Translations under genes and position numbers: made by a program | Shown here: piece by piece, positions 1-8,156 of the stretch | Numbering within the stretch: the stretch's first letter is position 1 | How the letters are laid out: each line of letters starts with the position of its first letter | The notes under the pieces: model-generated | Database searches by the model: none | The model's input: the letters and a program-made list of their open reading frames with translations, nothing else | What the model was told of the DNA's origin: nothing | Source of the DNA: Acidovorax sp. 106 | Lineage (GTDB): Bacteria; Pseudomonadota; Gammaproteobacteria; Burkholderiales; Burkholderiaceae_C | Assembly (NCBI RefSeq): GCF_003663825.1 | Contig: NZ_RCCC01000001.1 | Location: 4,534,501-4,598,500, forward strand | DNA: 64,000 nt | Reading direction: 5' to 3'

Positions 1-819
1 GGGCAGGCTCTGGCGCATGCGCTCGGCCTGGCTGATGGCTTTTTCCAGCAGGGTGAGGAAAGCACGGCGGTTGAACACACTGGTCAGCGGGTCCACCTCG
101 GCCAGGTGGCGCAGCTCTGTGGTGATGTACTCGTTGGTCAGCATCACGGTACCAAATGCCATCATCACCAGGGCAATCGTGGACTCCAACACCACGTACT
201 GCGACAACAGATCAATCAACCTGGCATCAGGCACGCCCACGGAGTCCACCGTTGTCAGGCGAAACAACAGAGGCCGCAGCAAGACAAAGATGCCATGGAA
301 GCCCACCAAGCCAGAGAAGAGGTAACGGGCAGGCACATTGCGAAACCCACCCCGAGCCAGAGTGACCGCGGTGAGCACAAAGTAGACACCGCTCACCAGC
401 CCCGACAACGCAAACCGCGCCCCCAAGTGGGGTAACTCGACGGTGAAGTAGATAGACACGCCCACCAACGCTGCGATGGCCGCGACTGCATAGGCATGCG
501 AGGGCAAGGTGCGGCCCATGTATGCGCGACTGCCCAGGAAGCAAAAGTACGCGGCCAGGGCAATGCTGCTTTGCGTGAGCGCCACGGACACCAGTTCGGG
601 AAATAGGTCGCGCACCAGCAAATTGGTGCAAAAGACCGACGCGCTCAGGAACGAAAAGGTCCACAAGCGCAGGCCTGGGATGTTTTTGTTGAAGAACCAC
701 ACGGCATACAGCACTGTGGTGACCAGCGCCGCAAGGATGGCTGCAAGAACAATGAGCGTGGGGCTGTGCACAGAAAAACGAGGGCGAAGGCTGAAGGCGG
801 GTAGGCTCTTTGGCGGCAT
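1..819 (-). CDS. Membrane diguanylate cyclase, C-terminus cut by window edge
   Basis: The first 273 codons of a membrane-bound GGDEF protein, read leftward off the window. The N-terminal ~225 residues are hydrophobic with about six predicted membrane helices, the first near residues 20-43, and act as the sensory module. Near residue 242 the sequence DPLTSVFNRRAF is the typical opening of a GGDEF domain (family knowledge: DxLTGLxNRR), which makes cyclic di-GMP from two GTP at the inner membrane. The catalytic GGDEF loop lies beyond the edge, so activity cannot be judged. The start is the ATG at 819; no strong ribosome site is visible and no earlier in-frame ATG fits. A decayed EAL-domain fragment lies just upstream. 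Confidence 0.85.
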   Translation of the reverse strand, partial: MPPKSLPAFSLRPRFSVHSPTLIVLAAILAALVTTVLYAVWFFNKNIPGLRLWTFSFLSASVFCTNLLVRDLFPELVSVALTQSSIALAAYFCFLGSRAYMGRTLPSHAYAVAAIAALVGVSIYFTVELPHLGARFALSGLVSGVYFVLTAVTLARGGFRNVPARYLFSGLVGFHGIFVLLRPLLFRLTTVDSVGVPDARLIDLLSQYVVLESTIALVMMAFGTVMLTNEYITTELRHLAEVDPLTSVFNRRAFLTLLEKAISQAERMRQSLP

Positions 820-1088
820 GCCATGGGGCTGCGTTGTGCGCGCCCGGCCATGCAGATGGGGATTTGTATCAAATGTTAACCGAAGGTGGTGACAGTTACT
901 CTCGCATTTAGAAAACCAAAGGCTGCATCAACGCCTTGATTCGGCCCCAAATCTGCGGCCAAAGGTTCTGGCAGAAGGCGCCTGTGTTTTCAATGATGTC
1001 CGCATACCGCTCCGATGTGCACCACGCCATCGCACGCTATGGCCAGGCCCACAGAGGCCAAAGCACACACAGGCCGGCTCATGCCAGC
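820..1088. other. Non-coding stretch upstream of the diguanylate cyclase
   Basis: Together with the EAL remnant this makes about 390 bases without an intact gene. The part nearest the cyclase (about 850-930) is less GC-rich and probably holds its promoter, but I could not pick convincing -10/-35 boxes. No tRNA, hairpin terminator or repeat was found. Confidence 0.4.
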
Positions 1089-1205
1089 TCATGTAGACCA
1101 CTGCGCCATTTCCGCTTCAAACTGTTCCATCGGCGCGGGACGGCCATACAAATCGCCGAATAGCCCTGGTAGCTGGTGCAGCCATAGACCCACAGGAGGC
1201 TCTGC
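1089..1205 (-). pseudogene. Decayed C-terminal tail of an EAL-domain phosphodiesterase
   Basis: Read leftward, one frame gives GCTSYQGY and the next frame gives LYGRPAPMEQFEAEM before a TGA. Joined, these match the end of EAL domains, which normally reads like GCTxYQGYLFGRPxPxEQFE. A small insertion or deletion near 1155 separates the two parts, and the rest of the domain is missing because the neighbouring gene ends at 1210. I infer a truncated, frameshifted remnant. What is seen is the two peptide pieces; the EAL assignment is pattern recognition. Confidence 0.5.
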
Positions 1206-1209
1206 TGCG

Positions 1210-2514
1210 CTAACCAACCACACTGCACTCGCGCCGCAGCAGCGCCAGCGCGTCATGCATCTGGTAGTCCATGTCACTGGTCAGGGTCTTGGTGGCGTCT
1301 TGCACAAAACCCGTCCACAGTGTCAGGTAGTCACTCTGGTAAATGCCCGGGGCGTTATCGCGGATGAACTGGGCTGCGAGTTCAGGCGTCCACCCGCTTT
1401 TGCGGATTTTCCGCACCAAGCTCGCAGCGGTTTTCTCGGTGAGCAGCGTCTTTTTGGGTGCCCCGGCAGCCAGACAAACAAACAGGGTGAGCAGGGAATG
1501 CTCGTCTTCGTTGCCCTGGGTGGTTTTGAGCCACAGCTTGCTGGCGGGCAAAGGGGGCTCATTGCCGTCTTCCAGGGCATCCAAGCTGCGGTGGTAGCCG
1601 TCCACCTCGGCCAAGGGGTCGTCCAGCAAAAAGTACCGGGCCCGGAACACGCCAGTGGGCCGCAACAGGGTCCGCAATGGCACCGCAGCATCCAGCAGCT
1701 TGGGCATATCGGCCAGCACGACTTGGCACTGCGCCTGCACAGCATCGCGCAAGGCCGCAGGCAGGCCCGTGGGCAGCCGCAATGCAGCAGGCACGGGTTG
1801 CTTCTTTTTGCGCAGCGTATTCACCAGTTTTTCAAATGCCACCGTGTGGGGCCATTCGCCCATCGCCATGGCCTGCGGGGCCAGTGCTTGCATCAGCAAC
1901 CCGGTGCGAATCACCGCCTCGGCATCTGCCCCCGCCGCCTCCAGCTCGTCCGCGTCTAGGTCGTACTGCTCGGCCAGCCATTGGGCCGCAGCGATGGCTT
2001 GGCCGATGTGGCTGCGCCGGGCCAGTTCTGCTTGGTATTCGGCATGGCTGCGCAGCGACCACACGGCCAACAGCGGCGTTTGCGCATCGTCGTAGCCCGC
2101 CATGCCGAAGTTGCTGCTCTCGGGCATGGCAATCAGGCGCTTGAGCATGTCCGAGCCGCCTTTGGAGCGCGACAGCAAGGAGTTGTCGCGCAGCGAGACG
2201 GCTGCTTTGGTCAGGTCGCCCCCCGTCGTATCCAGCAGGTACAAGCTGATGAGGTTGACCATGCGGTCACGGGCCTTCTCCAGCTCTGGCCGCAAGAATT
2301 CGCTGCCAAAGTAGCGGGCAATCTGAACGATGCCTTTGGGTGCGTCGGTATGGATAGCAGCCAGCCGCTGCACATCAATGATGCCGTGCTGCACGCCATG
2401 GGCCAGTACCTTGTCAAAGAACGGACGGGCATCGTGCAGCTGCAGGGCGCGGGCGGCTCCCACCGGATGGACATCGGAGGAAGGCGTATCGGGCAGGGTC
2501 ATGTTGGTATCCAT
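1210..2514 (-). CDS. Conserved-looking hypothetical protein, last gene of the J-domain cluster
   Basis: 434 residues, ATG start, TAG stop, codon use like its neighbours. I do not recognise the family. The protein is soluble, without signal peptide or membrane segment, and mostly helical by composition. It has an early stretch ARPFFDKVLAHGVQHGIID, a middle stretch rich in Ala, Leu and acidic residues, and a Lys-rich KTLRKKK-type turn near residue 240. It lies 155 bases downstream of the 250-residue gene on the same strand and is probably co-transcribed with it and with the J-domain gene. A role as a client or partner of an Hsp70 system is only suggested by that neighbourhood. Confidence 0.7.
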   Translation of the reverse strand: MDTNMTLPDTPSSDVHPVGAARALQLHDARPFFDKVLAHGVQHGIIDVQRLAAIHTDAPKGIVQIARYFGSEFLRPELEKARDRMVNLISLYLLDTTGGDLTKAAVSLRDNSLLSRSKGGSDMLKRLIAMPESSNFGMAGYDDAQTPLLAVWSLRSHAEYQAELARRSHIGQAIAAAQWLAEQYDLDADELEAAGADAEAVIRTGLLMQALAPQAMAMGEWPHTVAFEKLVNTLRKKKQPVPAALRLPTGLPAALRDAVQAQCQVVLADMPKLLDAAVPLRTLLRPTGVFRARYFLLDDPLAEVDGYHRSLDALEDGNEPPLPASKLWLKTTQGNEDEHSLLTLFVCLAAGAPKKTLLTEKTAASLVRKIRKSGWTPELAAQFIRDNAPGIYQSDYLTLWTGFVQDATKTLTSDMDYQMHDALALLRRECSVVG

Positions 2515-2669
2515 CGCGCTATGTATTGTTCACGGGCCATGCAGCTCGCGCAGCCCCCACCAGGCCCCTTCGCGCAGGGACAGCCCCGCCGCACTGGCGA
2601 GTCCCCCTTGGTGGCTCGGCGGCTCCATGAAAGGGGAAAGGCGCAAAGGGCCTCAGGGGCTTGCAGTCT

Positions 2670-3422
2670 TTAAATGGCAGACTCTTCGTCTGACACCCGG
2701 GCTGCAGGCGTGGCCTTGCCCCGGTCTGTTTCGCTGGTTTCAAACTTGCCGTCGTCTTCCTCCGCAGGCTCATCGGTCTCGTCCAGGCCCAAATCAAAAG
2801 CCCTGGCCTTGGCCCGCAGCACCAGCAAGGTTTCAATGAACAGGTCGCGGCACTCATAGCGCAGCAGCCAAGCCATCTGCATCCAGTCGCGGTCGGCCAC
2901 TTCGTCCAAGTCCACGCGCGGTTGCACATAGCCTGAGGCCAGCAGCTCATCGTCGCTCAGCGTCAGTCCATAGTCTTCGGTGGCATCGAAGGTGCCAGTG
3001 CGCGCAAAGGACTCCACGCGACTCCACTTTTCCGCAAAGTAGTTGGCCAGGGCTTCGGCGCCACCGTCCAGGTCGCCAATGGCCGTCAAGAATTCGATAG
3101 GGTCGGCATCGTCACGGAACACCACCGCGTTGACCATGCTGCGCAGGTGCGTGTGGGTCAGGTCCTTGTACTGTTTCTCCAGCACCATGGCACGGGCAAA
3201 TTGCTCGGGCGTGACCAACATATTGACCACAGACGCCTTAGAGTCGTCGTACTCGCGCATCACAGCCAGAATATCTTTGGGCGCCAGTTGGTCCAGCACG
3301 ACCATCAGGGCGTTGTCGCCATCGGTGTCTGCCAACTCAGCCAGTGCTGACTCGGCACCCACGATATCGCCGGCTGCAATAAGGCTGGTGGTCTTGGTGA
3401 TAAGGGCCAGGTGGTTGCTCAT
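2670..3422 (-). CDS. Acidic hypothetical protein of the J-domain cluster
   Basis: 250 residues, starting at the ATG that gives MSNHLALITKTTSL. A TTG twelve codons earlier is possible but less likely. The protein is soluble, acidic and alpha-helical in character. The last ~40 residues are very acidic (DETDEPAEEDDG) and look disordered. No known motif was recognised. It follows the 191-residue gene by 32 bases, so the two are probably in one transcript. The acidic tail resembles the composition of the neighbour's tail, which suggests the products act together, but this is inference. Confidence 0.7.
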   Translation of the reverse strand: MSNHLALITKTTSLIAAGDIVGAESALAELADTDGDNALMVVLDQLAPKDILAVMREYDDSKASVVNMLVTPEQFARAMVLEKQYKDLTHTHLRSMVNAVVFRDDADPIEFLTAIGDLDGGAEALANYFAEKWSRVESFARTGTFDATEDYGLTLSDDELLASGYVQPRVDLDEVADRDWMQMAWLLRYECRDLFIETLLVLRAKARAFDLGLDETDEPAEEDDGKFETSETDRGKATPAARVSDEESAI

Positions 3423-3454
3423 AAAAATCGGTACGTGGATGGTTGGTGTGCAGT

Positions 3455-4030
3455 TCAATCTTTGCGCTCAAAGCCCACATCGGCCAGCCAGTTGGAGCTG
3501 GCTTCTTCGCGGCTGCGGCTGTTGTGCGGGTCAGCCGCATCGTCCGCGCTCAGCGCGTCGTAGCCATCGTCGTGCTCCGCTGCATCGGCATCGTCCTCAT
3601 CGGCCTGGCCCTCATCGTCGCCCTGGGCTGCGGCGGCAAATCGCGCGTGCTGCAGCAAATACTCCAGCCCCGCAGCCACCACCATGAAGCGCTCTCCACC
3701 CGGCTCACTCAGCACGGTTTTGGCCAGGGAGGCCGCCCAGGGCTCCAGCGTGACAACGCTATCCAACGCGGACCACTGCGGCAGATCGTCCTGACCACAG
3801 GCCAGAACTTGCTCCAACGCATTGGCCCGACCAAACCGAAAGCCCTGGTGAAACACCACCGCCACCATCTCAGGAGCGAGTTCCATCATCTTCACCAAAA
3901 AGCCGATTTCAGACCGCTTTTGGGCCAGCCGCTTGCGCAGAACGTCTTTGCCTTCGGAGTCTTCGGTCAGGTCATCGATCTCTGCTTGGTAAGCAGATCG
4001 CAGGTCATGGAAATAAGGAGAGATTTTCAC
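3455..4030 (-). CDS. Hypothetical protein with disordered acidic tail, coupled to J-domain gene
   Basis: 191 residues from a GTG whose bases overlap the TGA of the upstream J-domain gene (GTGA), so translation is probably coupled. The N-terminal half (MKISPYFHDLRSAYQAEIDD onwards) is helical and rich in Lys, Arg and Glu. After residue 130 the sequence becomes an acidic low-complexity tail dominated by Asp, Ala and Glu. No known domain was recognised. The tight overlap with a J-domain gene suggests a chaperone-linked role, which the sequence itself does not prove. Confidence 0.7.
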   Translation of the reverse strand: MKISPYFHDLRSAYQAEIDDLTEDSEGKDVLRKRLAQKRSEIGFLVKMMELAPEMVAVVFHQGFRFGRANALEQVLACGQDDLPQWSALDSVVTLEPWAASLAKTVLSEPGGERFMVVAAGLEYLLQHARFAAAAQGDDEGQADEDDADAAEHDDGYDALSADDAADPHNSRSREEASSNWLADVGFERKD

Positions 4031-4308
4031 GGGGCAAGGATGTTGTGGGTGTAGGTTTGCCAGATTTCCTGGGCGGTCTGCAGCGGGTCGTCCAGCAGGT
4101 TGCGGCGACGGTTGTCGTCATAGGCCTGGCGCGCCTCGTCGTCGGACAGCACCTCATAGGCTTTTTGCACGGCGGCAAAGCACTGGGCTGCATCGGGGGC
4201 ATCGTTCTTGTCGGGGTGATAGAACGAAGCCTTTTGCCGAAAAGCCTTTTTGATATCGGCCAGCGAGGCGTTGGCCGCTAGCCCCAAGGCTGCGTAATGG
4301 TCGGTCAT
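4027..4308 (-). CDS. Small J-domain (DnaJ-like) co-chaperone
   Basis: 93 residues made almost wholly of a J-domain. The opening MTDHYAALGL matches the usual DYYxxLGL start, and the catalytic His-Pro-Asp is at residues 31-33 (YHPDKN), followed by AYEVLSDDEARQAYD. In the family this loop stimulates ATP hydrolysis by DnaK-type Hsp70. The Gly/Phe region, zinc fingers and client-binding domain of full DnaJ are absent, so it would act as a specialised partner. It heads a four-gene run on the minus strand with three unrecognised acidic proteins, and overlaps the first of them by four bases. Start chosen at the ATG where family similarity begins. Confidence 0.9.
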   Translation of the reverse strand: MTDHYAALGLAANASLADIKKAFRQKASFYHPDKNDAPDAAQCFAAVQKAYEVLSDDEARQAYDDNRRRNLLDDPLQTAQEIWQTYTHNILAP

Positions 4309-4459
4309 TGGGTGTCTATCCAGTTGAACAGCACGGGCACTGATGGCACTGCATCGGTGCATGCATGGGCACAGGCATCAGCCAGAGCCCAGCGGCGGCA
4401 ATGCGCCAGCGCTGGCGGCTGCCAGACAAGACGAAAGCAGCCCATGCCAGCGCAAACGC

Positions 4460-5173
4460 TCAGCCTGCCAAGCTCACAAAAACATTTTGCACATCGTCGT
4501 TGCCATCAATCGCCGCCAAGAAATTCTCCACTTCTTCCAGCTGCTCAGCCGTCAGGTTGGCAGGATTGACAGGGTTCTTGGGCTTGTAGCCCAGCTTGGC
4601 AGACAACACGGTAAAGCCTTGTGCGGGCAGTGCACGGCTGACCAAGTCCAAGTCCGTTGGGTCTGTCCAGAACGTGGTGGTGCCCTCTTCGTCCCCGGCT
4701 TCAAAGTCCTGGGCGCCCGCCTCAATGGCGGCCAACTCAGGGTCTGCGTCAGGCTTGGCGGGTTCCGCTTCGATCATGCCCACATGGTTGAAGTCCCACG
4801 CCACCGAGCCAGACGTGCCCAATTGCCCCTTGCGGAACAAAACCCGCATTTCAGGGGCCGTCCGATTCACATTGTCCGTCAGGCATTCAACCATCACGGC
4901 GACCTGGTGGGGGGCAAAACCTTCATAAATGACGCGCTCGTAGTTAACCGCGTCAGCACCTGTGCCAGAGCCCTTCTTAATGGCGCGCTCCAAAGTGTCT
5001 TTGGGCATGGACGCCTTGCGAGCCTGCTCAACCACCAAGCGCAGACGGGAATTGCTGGCGGGATCGGCACCACCACGGGCAGCCACGGTGATTTCCTTGA
5101 CCAGCTTGCCAAACAGCTTCCCTTTGGCGTCGGCCACAAGGGCCTTGCCTTTTGCTTTCCACTGTGCGCCCAT
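4460..5173 (-). CDS. YebC/PmpR-family DNA-binding regulator
   Basis: 237 residues from [20 protein letters not shown]. The YebC family is recognised by the sequence through [14 protein letters not shown], the N-R-LR-VE-A segment, [16 protein letters not shown], and [19 protein letters not shown]. These proteins bind DNA and act as transcriptional regulators; some family members also affect translation. The opening differs from the canonical MAGHSKWANI of YebC, so this is a divergent paralogue type rather than the ruvC-linked copy. The ATG at 5173 is preceded by a purine-rich AAAGAGAA stretch. The gene stands alone, with about 150 bases to the J-domain gene that follows. Confidence 0.9.
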   Translation of the reverse strand: MGAQWKAKGKALVADAKGKLFGKLVKEITVAARGGADPASNSRLRLVVEQARKASMPKDTLERAIKKGSGTGADAVNYERVIYEGFAPHQVAVMVECLTDNVNRTAPEMRVLFRKGQLGTSGSVAWDFNHVGMIEAEPAKPDADPELAAIEAGAQDFEAGDEEGTTTFWTDPTDLDLVSRALPAQGFTVLSAKLGYKPKNPVNPANLTAEQLEEVENFLAAIDGNDDVQNVFVSLAG

Positions 5174-5497
5174 GGCGGTTCTCTTTCTAGGTGTTGTAGC
5201 GCGCGACGGCGCTGGTTGGTTGATAGATCGGTGCGCAGGGCCGCTCTTACAAGCCCAGCCTACACGCATTGCTGTATTTTCCTTGATGCGAGCGCACCAC
5301 CATCGCGCGCAGCCCCATCAAGCAGGTCTTAGAGCCTGTTTACGACCTCGCTTGTTCCACATCAGCCCTAAGTGCCGTCACACAGGCATGGAACATACAA
5401 ACGACAAACCGATGAATTACTCTGCTATCAGTTGCAAAGCGGCCCGACTTCACGCAACATCGCTGCGCCAATTTCGGCAACCAGGAGTAATCACAAC
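5174..5497. other. Divergent intergenic region between yebC-type gene and small secreted gene
   Basis: 324 bases that should carry promoters for both flanking genes. The only clear site is an AGGAG ribosome-binding sequence at about 5483-5487 serving the plus-strand small gene. I could not assign -35/-10 pairs with confidence and saw no RNA gene or repeat copy. Confidence 0.4.
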
Positions 5498-5695
5498 ATG
5501 AAAAAAATCCTTGTCCTCGCGCTCGCGCTCGCAATGTCACCGGTCATCATGGCCAAGAGCGTCAACCACAGCACGAAAGGACATTCTGTGCAGAAAAGCG
5601 CCCACGCCAAGCCCACCCACCGCAACAAGGCCAAGCCCAGCAGCCACCGCAGGACTGCAAAGCCACACACCAACAAGGCTGGCACACAACGATAA
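5498..5695 (+). CDS. Small exported Lys/His/Arg-rich protein
   Basis: 65 residues. The first ~19 (MKKILVLALALAMSPVIMA) form a classical Sec signal peptide with a cleavage site after IMA. The mature part of about 46 residues is composed mainly of Lys, His, Arg, Ser and Thr and is strongly basic. An AGGAG ribosome site lies ten bases before the ATG, which fixes the start. No family was recognised; the mature chain is low complexity and could bind nucleic acid, lipopolysaccharide or metal, but none of these is shown. Confidence 0.7.
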   Translation: MKKILVLALALAMSPVIMAKSVNHSTKGHSVQKSAHAKPTHRNKAKPSSHRRTAKPHTNKAGTQR

Positions 5696-5781
5696 ATGCA
5701 CAGGGCGAACCTGCTTTAGCGGCAGGTTCGCACTAGCCCCATTTTTCAGGGGGCATAACAACGCCCAGCAACTCATCGACC

Positions 5782-5819
5782 AAAAACAAAAACCCGCTAC
5801 TTTTTCAAGAGCGGGTTTT
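5782..5819 (-). terminator. Rho-independent terminator of tRNA-Lys
   Basis: A ten-base-pair stem (AAAACCCGCT at 5789-5798 with AGCGGGTTTT at 5810-5819) is followed, reading leftward, by a T-rich run TTTGTTTTT. It lies 20 bases past the 3' end of the tRNA on the same strand. Confidence 0.85.
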
Positions 5820-5839
5820 GCGGCAAATGCCGAATTGGG

Positions 5840-5915
5840 TGGTAGGACGTACTGGATTCGAACCAGTGACCAACGGATTAAAAGTCCGCTGCTCTACCAA
5901 CTGAGCTAACGTCCC
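5840..5915 (-). tRNA. tRNA-Lys (anticodon UUU)
   Basis: 76 bases with encoded CCA. The D arm GCTCAGTTGGTAGAGC, anticodon loop CTTTTAA and T arm around TTCGAAT all fold as expected, and the anticodon TTT specifies lysine. The acceptor stem is regular except for a G1-U72 wobble pair, because the 3' strand reads ACGTCCT rather than ACGTCCC. A terminator follows directly. The tcdA gene upstream on the same strand modifies t6A to ct6A in ANN-decoding tRNAs such as this one, a pleasing but possibly chance proximity. Confidence 0.97.
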
Positions 5916-5963
5916 AACCGGAGCTTTTACATTTCTGTAAAGACTCAAATTATAGCTTGAATT

Positions 5964-6809
5964 TTAGGACTTCAAAGAAGTCTCTGCTATTTTGTCGATC
6001 ACCCATCCGGCTGCACACTGACCAAAGGTGGCCGTCACCGCAACCACCGAGCCATAGCCATGGCAATTGAGCGAGCCATCCCCTTCGCCAGCCAGCATGC
6101 AAGACGCATCGGGCGGGGCGACAGCTTCGCGGCTGAAAACGCACACCACGCCCATTTTTTTCCCATCGCGTGCAGCACGATGGTGCTTGCGCAAGCGGTA
6201 GCGCAGCTGCGCCAGCAATGGGTCGTGGGTCGTAGCAGCCAGATCGTCGATGTCTACTTTGTGGGCCAGGCGTTTTCCCCCTGCCGCACCCACCGAGATC
6301 AGGCGATGTTTGCCTGAAAGAGCCCAGGCCGCCATGGCGGTCTTGGCCTTCACCTGGTCGCACGCGTCGATCACGGCATCCACCGCAACGCCCGCCAGCA
6401 AACCTGGCCAGTTGTCGGCATCGACAAAGTCGTCAACGCAGTCGACCCTGCAAAAAGGGTTGATCTGAGCAATACGGTCGCGCATGGCCAGCACCTTGGC
6501 TTGGCCCACGGTGCCCGAGAGCGCATGGATTTGGCGATTGATATTGGACTCTGCGACATGATCCATGTCGATGAGTGTCAGGCGCCCAACACCGCTGCGA
6601 GCCAAGGCCTCAGCAGCCCAGGAGCCCACCCCCCCCACACCGACCACGACCACGTGCGCGCCGCGAATGCGCTGCGCACCCGCTACGCCATAGAGCCGCT
6701 CTAGTCCCCCAAACCGGCGCTGCGTGACCTCGTCAGGGGCCACGGAGCCAGGCACGGCACCAGAACCACTCAGGTCAACGGGCACCACAGGATCACTTGA
6801 GCCGGGCAA
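5964..6809 (-). CDS. tcdA: tRNA threonylcarbamoyladenosine dehydratase (TcdA/CsdL)
   Basis: An E1-like ThiF-fold enzyme that uses ATP to cyclise t6A to ct6A at position 37 of ANN-reading tRNAs. The nucleotide-binding glycine motif VVGVGGVGSWAAEALARSG follows the signature RRFGGLERLYG. Later motifs are IDMDHVAESNINRQ, VDAVIDACDQ and the Cys-containing NCHGYGS near the end. Length as listed (281) is slightly above the family norm. No ATG exists near the start: the listed TTG overlaps cpoB by 17 bases, and GTGs at 6788 or 6785 are alternatives. It follows tolB-pal-cpoB on the same strand and is probably co-transcribed. Confidence 0.92.
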   Translation of the reverse strand: MPGSSDPVVPVDLSGSGAVPGSVAPDEVTQRRFGGLERLYGVAGAQRIRGAHVVVVGVGGVGSWAAEALARSGVGRLTLIDMDHVAESNINRQIHALSGTVGQAKVLAMRDRIAQINPFCRVDCVDDFVDADNWPGLLAGVAVDAVIDACDQVKAKTAMAAWALSGKHRLISVGAAGGKRLAHKVDIDDLAATTHDPLLAQLRYRLRKHHRAARDGKKMGVVCVFSREAVAPPDASCMLAGEGDGSLNCHGYGSVVAVTATFGQCAAGWVIDKIAETSLKS

Positions 6810-7575
6810 GTCGCTCTTTCGCCGCTGCGGCCGCCTCAGACTGGGGGTACGCGCGAACCAAGTCTTCCAGCGTCTTGCGAGAAGCCCGGTTGTCCTTCAA
6901 CTCCAACTGGCAGTTGGCAATCGACAGCGCAGCTTCAGGGGCACGCGCATGGGTCGGGGCATCAGTCAACAACTGCTTGAAGTTGCCAATGGCTTCCTTG
7001 TAGTCACGCTGTGCATACTGGGCGTTGCCCAGCCAAAAACGCGACGAAGGCACATAGCCACTGCGCGGGTTCTGGCGCACGAACGACGCAAAGGCAGTGC
7101 TGGCTTCTGCGAACTTGCCAGAGCGGAAGATCGCCAGCGCGGCTTCAAAATCCCGCTTCTCACTGGGATCGGCCTGGAACTCCTGGCCATCCAGAGTCAC
7201 CTTCACCGGTTCAAATTTGCTCAGGCGTTCATCGACCCCCTGGGCAATGTCTTTCTGGCGCCGCTGCAAATCTGCCACGTCGCGCAAAAGCTGCTCATTT
7301 TGACCACGCAATTTGGCCTGCTCAGAGCGCAGCAACTCGATCTGGTTCTGCAGATCGAGGAGGTTGCGGCGAAGCTGTTCGCTGTCCTGGCGCAACTCCT
7401 CGGCCGATCGTTGCTGGGTCGCTTGCATGGAGTCCACGCGCTGGCGCAGCTCCAAAATAGCCCTGCGTGCTTCACCATCTTCGAAGATGGCGGCTTGGCT
7501 GGCCGTGGCAAAAAGCCCTGCCAGCAAGGCTGCCAGCAGGGTTTTGAACGGCTTAACGATCAGTGGCGATTGCAT
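6793..7575 (-). CDS. cpoB: Cell division coordinator CpoB (YbgF)
   Basis: 260 residues, periplasmic partner of the Tol-Pal complex that links outer-membrane constriction to peptidoglycan synthesis. A signal peptide of about 28 residues ends in SQAA. Residues ~30-110 form a trimerising coiled coil rich in Gln, Arg and Leu. From about residue 135 come three tetratricopeptide repeats, including FRSGKFAEASTAFASFV and YAQRDYKEAIGNFKQLL. The ATG overlaps the pal stop by one base (TGATG), so translation is coupled. Order tolB-pal-cpoB is the conserved one. Confidence 0.95.
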   Translation of the reverse strand: MQSPLIVKPFKTLLAALLAGLFATASQAAIFEDGEARRAILELRQRVDSMQATQQRSAEELRQDSEQLRRNLLDLQNQIELLRSEQAKLRGQNEQLLRDVADLQRRQKDIAQGVDERLSKFEPVKVTLDGQEFQADPSEKRDFEAALAIFRSGKFAEASTAFASFVRQNPRSGYVPSSRFWLGNAQYAQRDYKEAIGNFKQLLTDAPTHARAPEAALSIANCQLELKDNRASRKTLEDLVRAYPQSEAAAAAKERLARLK

Positions 7576-8111
7576 CAGCGGTACGACAGTTCAGCGCGGC
7601 GGTTCTTGGCGTGGACTTCTTCAGTACCGCCTTGGGCTGCAGGCTTTTCCTTACCAAAGCTCACCGCTTCGACTTGAGCGTCTTGCACGCCCAGCAGGGC
7701 CAGTGCGCGGCGCACAGCCTCCGCACGCTTTTGGCCCAGGGCCAAGTTGTATTCGCGGCCACCGCGCTCATCGGTGTGGCCCTCCACCATCAGCTTGCGG
7801 TTACCGCCAGCCTTGATGAAACGGGCATGCGCTTCGATCACAGCCTGGAACTCTGGCTTGATCACGTAGCTGTCGTAGTCAAAGTACACGATGCGGCTCA
7901 CGCCCACTGGGCCTGCGCCGTCACGGGCCGATTGGTTCAGATCCACACCGGCCACGCCGCTTTGGCTGGTGCCGCCCGAGTTGGCACCATTGCCAGTCGT
8001 AGACGAGGCTGTTTTGTCTTCCACTGGCACGTCGTCGAGCTTGACGCCAGAGCTGCAGCCAGCGGCCATCAAGGCGACGAGGGAAAGGGCCAGGGTTGCT
8101 TGTTTGATCAT
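7575..8111 (-). CDS. pal: Peptidoglycan-associated lipoprotein Pal
   Basis: 178 residues. The N-terminus is a lipoprotein signal with lipobox LMAAGC and lipidated Cys19, anchoring it in the outer membrane. The C-terminal OmpA-like domain carries MVEGHTDERGGREYNLALGQ, with the Asp and Arg that bind diaminopimelate in peptidoglycan. Pal works with TolB to keep the outer membrane tethered and to constrict it at division. A Ser/Gly/Asn-rich linker joins the two parts. The ATG chosen gives the lipoprotein signal directly. It lies 45 bases after tolB and overlaps cpoB. Confidence 0.97.
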   Translation of the reverse strand: MIKQATLALSLVALMAAGCSSGVKLDDVPVEDKTASSTTGNGANSGGTSQSGVAGVDLNQSARDGAGPVGVSRIVYFDYDSYVIKPEFQAVIEAHARFIKAGGNRKLMVEGHTDERGGREYNLALGQKRAEAVRRALALLGVQDAQVEAVSFGKEKPAAQGGTEEVHAKNRRAELSYR

Positions 8112-8156
8112 CCAAAAATCTCCAAAAAATACAAATTGCAAAGAAAACTCAAAATT

